From NCBI GenBank assembly GCA_013339765.2, contig CM023449.1, positions 117,911,231 to 117,975,230 on the forward strand: DNA of 64,000 nucleotides. The letters are read 5' to 3'. Below the pieces are notes generated by a model that was given only the letters and a program-made list of their open reading frames with translations, was not told where the DNA came from and searched no databases. Every line of letters starts with the position of its first letter. Position 1 is the stretch's first letter. The position numbers and the translations under genes are program-made. Below, in pieces: positions 59,666-64,000 of this stretch. The stretch is from Haemaphysalis longicornis. Lineage: Eukaryota; Arthropoda; Arachnida; Ixodida; Ixodidae.

Positions 59666-60980
59666 GACGGCATGCGATTCATCGCAGGGCGCGATGTGTA
59701 TGGAACACAGAAAGCAAACATTTTAGTTTACGGCCCTTCGTGTCTGCTCCGCGCATAAACGGTAATCGTATTCATAAGTTTACTCCTTCCAATGACAAAA
59801 AATGTCATGACTCTCTTACTTCCTTGACTTTTCCTACTGCTAAAATCATTTCTTGCACGCTTATTCTCCCACGGCTGCCCGATCGAGAAACCTGTACAGA
59901 ACGGACAGGCTGCCTTTCGCGATTGTGGCTTTCCTTCGCGCATCAGTAAAGCGGCGCTGCCACTAATTCTTTCCTGCAGCCTTTTGATCCTTCGGACCCT
60001 GCAACTTGCAATTATAACTATGTTTCTTAAAACTTCCGCCACACAACGTCGAACCGCACGCAGCGCGGCGTTTTCCAGTGCGCTGAACGGCCGGTCGGGA
60101 CATCCACCGACCCAGAGTTGCTAAGCGGCGGGGAGAGGAGGCGCTGGAGCGCGCGCAAACTGCAGTGTCCGCTGCCTATTGTGAACTGCGATTATGTCGA
60201 CACAAAAAAGACGGTCCCAAGCCACTTGAACAAAACAAAAACAATTGATATTGCGAAGAATGGTATCGAATAAAACCAATTTCAACGAGTGTGACGCCAT
60301 TGCGACAGTTCGCGAAAAATTCAGAAAATTAGATTCTGTGTGAGGGCGCCTTCTAATTGAAGGAGCAAGCCATCAAGAGAGCCTACAGTCAAGCGACGAA
60401 GTCTATTCAGTTAAAACCCGATTAAAGGAAGTCACCGGAAACTGCGAATTATTTCGTTAATTGAGAGCTTGTTAATTCGGGGACTGTCGTTTTACAAGCA
60501 GTTTATTCCATAAATTAAATGTCTATGGGGAGACGAATCCCAGCGCCTACAGCGATACCGCAATTGCGGCGGCCTCGGCGCTCACCATCCGATAATTTAG
60601 CAATGCGGTAAAAGTTTCCGGGGAAAATATTCTCAATACAACTCTGGGGATTCTGCGGCAAATTAATTTATTTTCTGGCAAAAAAGCCTGTGATCTCGCC
60701 CACGTGCACTTTCTTCGCATTGGGTCGACAGAGAGAGAGAGAGAGAGACAGAGAGACACCCGCACCACCAGCACCGCAGCCAACTGCGGTGCTGGTGGTG
60801 CCACTGACTGCCATTGCCAAAGAAGGCTAAAATAACAAATTGTTTGCGGAATTGAAACACCATCGAAGCAACGGAACAGTATTATGACCAATCAGTGCGC
60901 ACCAGGCCTCAACATTTAATCACCTTGGTGGCAAATCCCGAACGGGTGCGGATCTATTACTTACATTACACGGTAATGGG
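59666..60980. other. Unassigned, with (GA)n and a perfect hairpin
   Basis: A GA-repeat lies at about 60730-60755. Directly after it, gcaccaccagcaccgcag (60762-60779) is perfectly reverse-complemented at 60784-60801, with a 4-base loop. No gene recognised. Confidence 0.5.
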
Positions 60981-60989
60981 GTATGAAGC

Positions 60990-61535
60990 GATCTTAGAGC
61001 TTTTATGTTGATTGTAAAGGCGATCTTAGCGGACCTGAACACCGGGCAGACGAGCACGAGCCGCATGCCATAACGACTTACAAGGACATCACCAGCCACT
61101 ACAGGGAAGGCAGAAGGCTGTTACCCTGACCCGCATATATCTCTCAGCAGAGCGCACCAAACGGTCTATAGGCAAATACAAGCAGGATCCTTTCCGCACC
61201 CTATATATCTCCAAAGCAGAATGTACCCCGAGATATACGAGAGTGTAGCTTCTGTGGGTAATTGGGCACGCTCCGGCACGTCATCGGAGAGTGCGATTTC
61301 CCGAGACAATCACCCCCCCCCCTCACCCAACCCCCACCACCGTTCCCACACCCTTAACGAGCGATGGGAGGCCTTGCTAACCAGCCCCGCCTTGGAAGAC
61401 CAGCCGTCTGATTCAAGGGGCAGGCAGCCGCGGCAGCATATGGGTCCCGTGAAGAGGGAACCACCCCATCCGGCACGTAGTCGCCGCAGTTTTGTGCGGC
61501 TAAATAAAGTTGTTCTCTCTTTTCTCTCAATGCTG
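60990..61535 (+). mobile_element. RNase H-type LINE 3' end
   Basis: Readable in shifting frames: HAITTYKDITSHYREGRRL, then a CSFCG..LGTLRHVIGECDFP Cys/His block, ERWEALLTSPALEDQ, and a 3' UTR ending in aataaagttgttctctctt. Related to, but diverged from, copies A and B at 24.5 and 28.2 kb. Confidence 0.75.
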
Positions 61536-61661
61536 GCCCATTCAGAAATTATCTTTCCACTGGCCCTCGTTCTTTCAAGTACAAAAGGCACGAAGTTCAG
61601 TTACGACTGCGAAATTACCTATTTCGCATCTGCAGTTAGAATGGCGACAGTTACCAAAGAA

Positions 61662-61806
61662 ATTCTGATGAAGGCGAAAAAGCGAGGACGCCCGTGTGTA
61701 CGAGATTTCGGCGCACGTTAAAGACCCCATGTGGTCAAAACGATCCGTGCCCTTCACTACGGCGCGCCTCATCACCTGCGTGGCGTCGGCGCGCTAAAAC
61801 CTAAAA
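61662..61806 (+). mobile_element. 5'-truncated Ruka-type SINE
   Basis: Only the body is present, from aaattctgatgaaggcgaaaa through cgcccgtgtgtacgag and cactacggcgcgcctcatc to aaaacctaaaaatc. The tRNA head is missing. It runs without a break into the AATC-type repeat. Confidence 0.85.
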
Positions 61807-62042
61807 ATCAATCAATCAATCAATCAGCAATCAATCAATCAATAAGCAATCAATCAACAATCAAGCAAGCAATCAATCAAGCAAGGAATCAAGCAAGCAA
61901 TCAAGCCATCCATCACCAAGCCAGGCAGCAACAATCAATCATCAATCCATTCATCAAGCCAGTCATCATCAACAATCAATCAACAACAATCATCAATCAA
62001 TCAATCAAGTAAAAAAATCAATCAATCAATCAATCATCAATC
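61807..62042. repeat. AATC-type microsatellite, ~235 bp, impure
   Basis: aatc units with interspersed agc, aagc and caac variants. It starts exactly at the SINE tail, so the array is probably an expansion of that tail. Confidence 0.95.
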
Positions 62043-62111
62043 AGATCCCAAAGAAAATGTTCACTCAAATTGCCCCCACCCCCCCCTCTCCTTTGTCATC
62101 CGCGTGCGCAG

Positions 62112-62517
62112 ACATCTCTCCCACGCTGGTGGAGACCTTCCAAACCCGTGACGGTGAAGCGGGGCGACTCGGTGTCGCTGCTGTGCCGGGCGCGCGGCAG
62201 CCCGGCCCCCGAGATCAGCTGGGCCATCGACGGCGACTTCCTGTACCCGTCGCACCGGCTCAAGATCAGCGCCGAGCGGGGGGCCTCCGAGGTGGAGTCG
62301 CTGCTCAACATCTCCGAGGCGCGCCACGAGGACAGCGGAGAGTACAGCTGCGTGGCCCGCAACGACATCGCCACCGAGGCGCACGCCGGCAGGCTGAACG
62401 TGCAGGGCCCGCCCTTCGTGAGGCCCCTGCGAAACGTCACCGTGGTCTCGGGCACCCAGCTCACCCTGCGGTGCCCCTACGGCGGCCACCCCATCGAGTC
62501 GCTTGTCTGGCAGAAGG
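62112..62517 (+). CDS. Dscam-like immunoglobulin exon, with a 2-nt frame break
   Basis: Dscam-family proteins are Ig/FNIII cell-surface receptors of neurons and, in arthropods, immune cells; chelicerates have many related genes. Acceptor gtgcgcag ends at 62111 and donor gtgagtgag starts at 62518. One whole Ig domain is seen: RGDSVSLLCRARGSPAPEIS (first Cys), ISWAIDG (Trp), HEDSGEYSCVARND (second Cys). The next Ig begins with GPPFVRPLRNVTVVSG, LTLRCPY and IESLVWQKG. The GPPFVRP linker and CPxxGxPIES are Dscam-like. Ends are phase 1. The first nine codons (ISPTLVETF) are in a frame that no longer matches the rest: two bases appear missing at about 62140, so length is 406 and not 408. Either this is a pseudoexon or an assembly error. 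The exon is far more GC-rich than its surroundings. Adjacent exons are not in the window. Confidence 0.87.
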
Positions 62518-62770
62518 GTGAGTGAGTGGGGGCGCTCTGCACGCTTCTTTGCGTCTCATGCTCGGCCCGTGTGCAAATATGTTCTCGGTGCAGAGTCGGA
62601 GTAGCACGGATCATGCATGTATGACGGTGTCTATACAACTGCGAGCTGAAACCCGGAGGGCGGTGAAGCTCAGGTCGTGAAATAAGCGTTCAAGATGTAC
62701 TATCGTGATAAATTGAATACGAACGGAACGCGTGGCTTTCAGTGCATGCCACGAATCTTGGCGACGGGCC

Positions 62771-62870
62771 NNNNNNNNNNNNNNNNNNNNNNNNNNNNNN
62801 NNNNNNNNNNNNNNNNNNNNNNNNNNNNNNNNNNNNNNNNNNNNNNNNNNNNNNNNNNNNNNNNNNNNNN
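62771..62870. other. Assembly gap, exactly 100 N
   Basis: A fixed-size run of N marks a scaffold join of unknown true length. Confidence 0.99.
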
Positions 62871-63290
62871 CTAGCAGGCTATCTTCCTGTATAACTAGAT
62901 CCATATATCAGCCAGAAAATGGTTTGTATCCCTTCACTTATGAAGGTATGTGGGAGGATGTCTTTGATGAAGCTATCCATAAAGCTAGAGATCATTTCTG
63001 TTACTGTCCCTATGCCGCACGGAGATGATTGGCCTGCCTGGGGATGTCCTGCTTTATGTATTTTATGCAACCTATAAAATCGTCCTGGAACTGGGCTTAA
63101 TACTTGAAGTTAGGGTGCAGTTATTTCCGGATGTTTTTTGTCCTTGACGAGCGCAATCAGTGTCTGGCTTACCTTGTTCTTAAATTGGGGAGTCTGATCG
63201 GTGACAGTTGGTTGTTAGAAAGAAGTATCGCTGAGCTGTCTTTCCGCCTCAGTGATGTAGTCCTGCTTATTCATAATAAAAATTATAAAA
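62871..63290 (-). mobile_element. PLE-C fragment, minus strand
   Basis: Minus-strand reading includes HKIHKAGHP, GIGTVTEMISSFMDSF and IKDILPH, RT sequence of a PLE. It is the reverse complement of 63737-64000 for about 260 bp, then extends past the point where the window ends for the other copy. It is cut at the gap. Confidence 0.82.
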
Positions 63291-63329
63291 AGCCCCGAAA
63301 ATGTTCCTGAACTAAATACCTAACAGCTC

Positions 63330-64000
63330 AAAGAGTGCCATATAGTAAATCTTTCGACACCCCCCTCACTGATGATGAAGAACGCGTGCTTTCAAGAGGC
63401 ATGAGTTTTTGTCCTGCAACCGGCAGACTAGACGAATTCCAACTTTATAAGGATCTAGAAAACTTCTCCCCAACGCTTGGGCTCAGCGAATACTACAATG
63501 GCAAATCACAAGACCCTAATATGGACACTAGGCTGCCATCACTACGCCATTGGACTCCTCCCCCAAAAAGACACAAATGCTTAGACATTTACATTAAGGC
63601 GGTACAACGTGACATTCTCTCTGAATGTAAAAATCGATCACCGCATCACAAAAATCTCTCACAGAAAGAGGAAAAGGCAAAAAAAGGTTTAAGCGAGTGC
63701 TCCGACATAACAATAAAACCCGCCGACAAAGGTAGCGCAATTTTTATTATGTATAAGCAGGACTACATCACTGAGGCGGAAAGACAGCTCAGTGATACTT
63801 CTTTCTATAAACCAACTGTCACCGATCAGACTCCCCAATTTAAGAACAAGGTAAGCCAGACACTGATTGCGCTCGTCAAGGACAAAAAACATCCGGAAAT
63901 AACTGCACCCTCACTTCAAGTATTAAGCCCAGTTCCAGGACGATTTTATAGGTTGCATAAAATACATAAAGCAGGACATCCAGGCAGGCCAATCATCTCC
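63330..64000 (+). mobile_element. PLE-C, plus strand, runs off the window end
   Basis: One open frame: DTPLTDDEERVLSRGMSF, EKAKKGLSECSDITIKPADK, GSAIFIMYKQDYITEAERQ and, at the end, RLHKIHKAGHPGRPIIS. This is the N-terminal part and first RT blocks of a PLE. The frame is uninterrupted over the ~220 codons visible, better preserved than any other PLE here. RT catalytic motifs and nuclease lie beyond the window. Confidence 0.88.

Noticed and set aside
61800..62042. CRISPR-like array
   Set aside because: The repeats are AATC-type microsatellite without regular spacers, in a eukaryotic genome.

Overview
The window reads as nuclear DNA of a hard tick (Ixodidae, probably metastriate). Main clue: four copies of a tRNA-derived SINE with the structure of the ixodid Ruka family (tRNA-like head with A and B boxes, conserved body, AATC-type tail). 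Penelope-like elements (PLEs) of the kind common in ticks, RTE, Tx1/L1-like and RNase H-bearing LINEs, and one Dscam-type immunoglobulin exon agree with this. There are no operons or bacterial-style genes. Nearly all recognisable coding sequence is broken transposon sequence.

Layout. 1-12 kb: mostly unassignable intergenic DNA, a two-copy 145-bp unit, a broken PIF/Harbinger (HARBI1-type) transposase, a 430-bp snapback repeat and a SINE with a clean target duplication. 12-18.3 kb: three PLE fragments in both orientations. 18.5-23.4 kb: an RTE LINE split by a SINE, a pogo/Tigger-type short element with TA ends, a duplicated peptide-coding module and a second RTE tail. 24.4-30.1 kb: a 1.8-kb duplication carrying the 3' half of an RNase H-type LINE; one copy was later hit by a Tx1-like LINE that left a 10-bp target duplication. 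32.5-36.6 kb: a nearly full-length but inactivated Tx1-like LINE ORF2 on the minus strand, bordered by two different SINEs.

37.2-59.7 kb: a giant inverted repeat. Two 11.2-kb arms face each other across 61 bp. Each arm carries the same nested stack: a PLE fragment, a Ty3/gypsy element, a second PLE inside the gypsy between protease and reverse transcriptase, a Tigger element inside the gypsy reverse transcriptase region, a decayed SINE, and a possible terminal exon with a poly(A) signal. The arms share some mutations and differ by private substitutions, frameshifts and a 47-bp indel. They are therefore two diverged copies and not one molecule read twice, although a false inverted join of two haplotypes is not excluded.

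59.7-64 kb: a LINE tail, a truncated SINE whose tail has expanded into about 235 bp of AATC-type repeat, the only confident host coding sequence (a Dscam-like Ig exon at 62112-62517 with a two-base frame break), a 100-N scaffold gap, and two PLE copies head to head at the window edge.

Element boundaries given here come from reading motifs and repeat ends by eye. Those backed by target duplications or terminal repeats are good to a few bases; the others are approximate.
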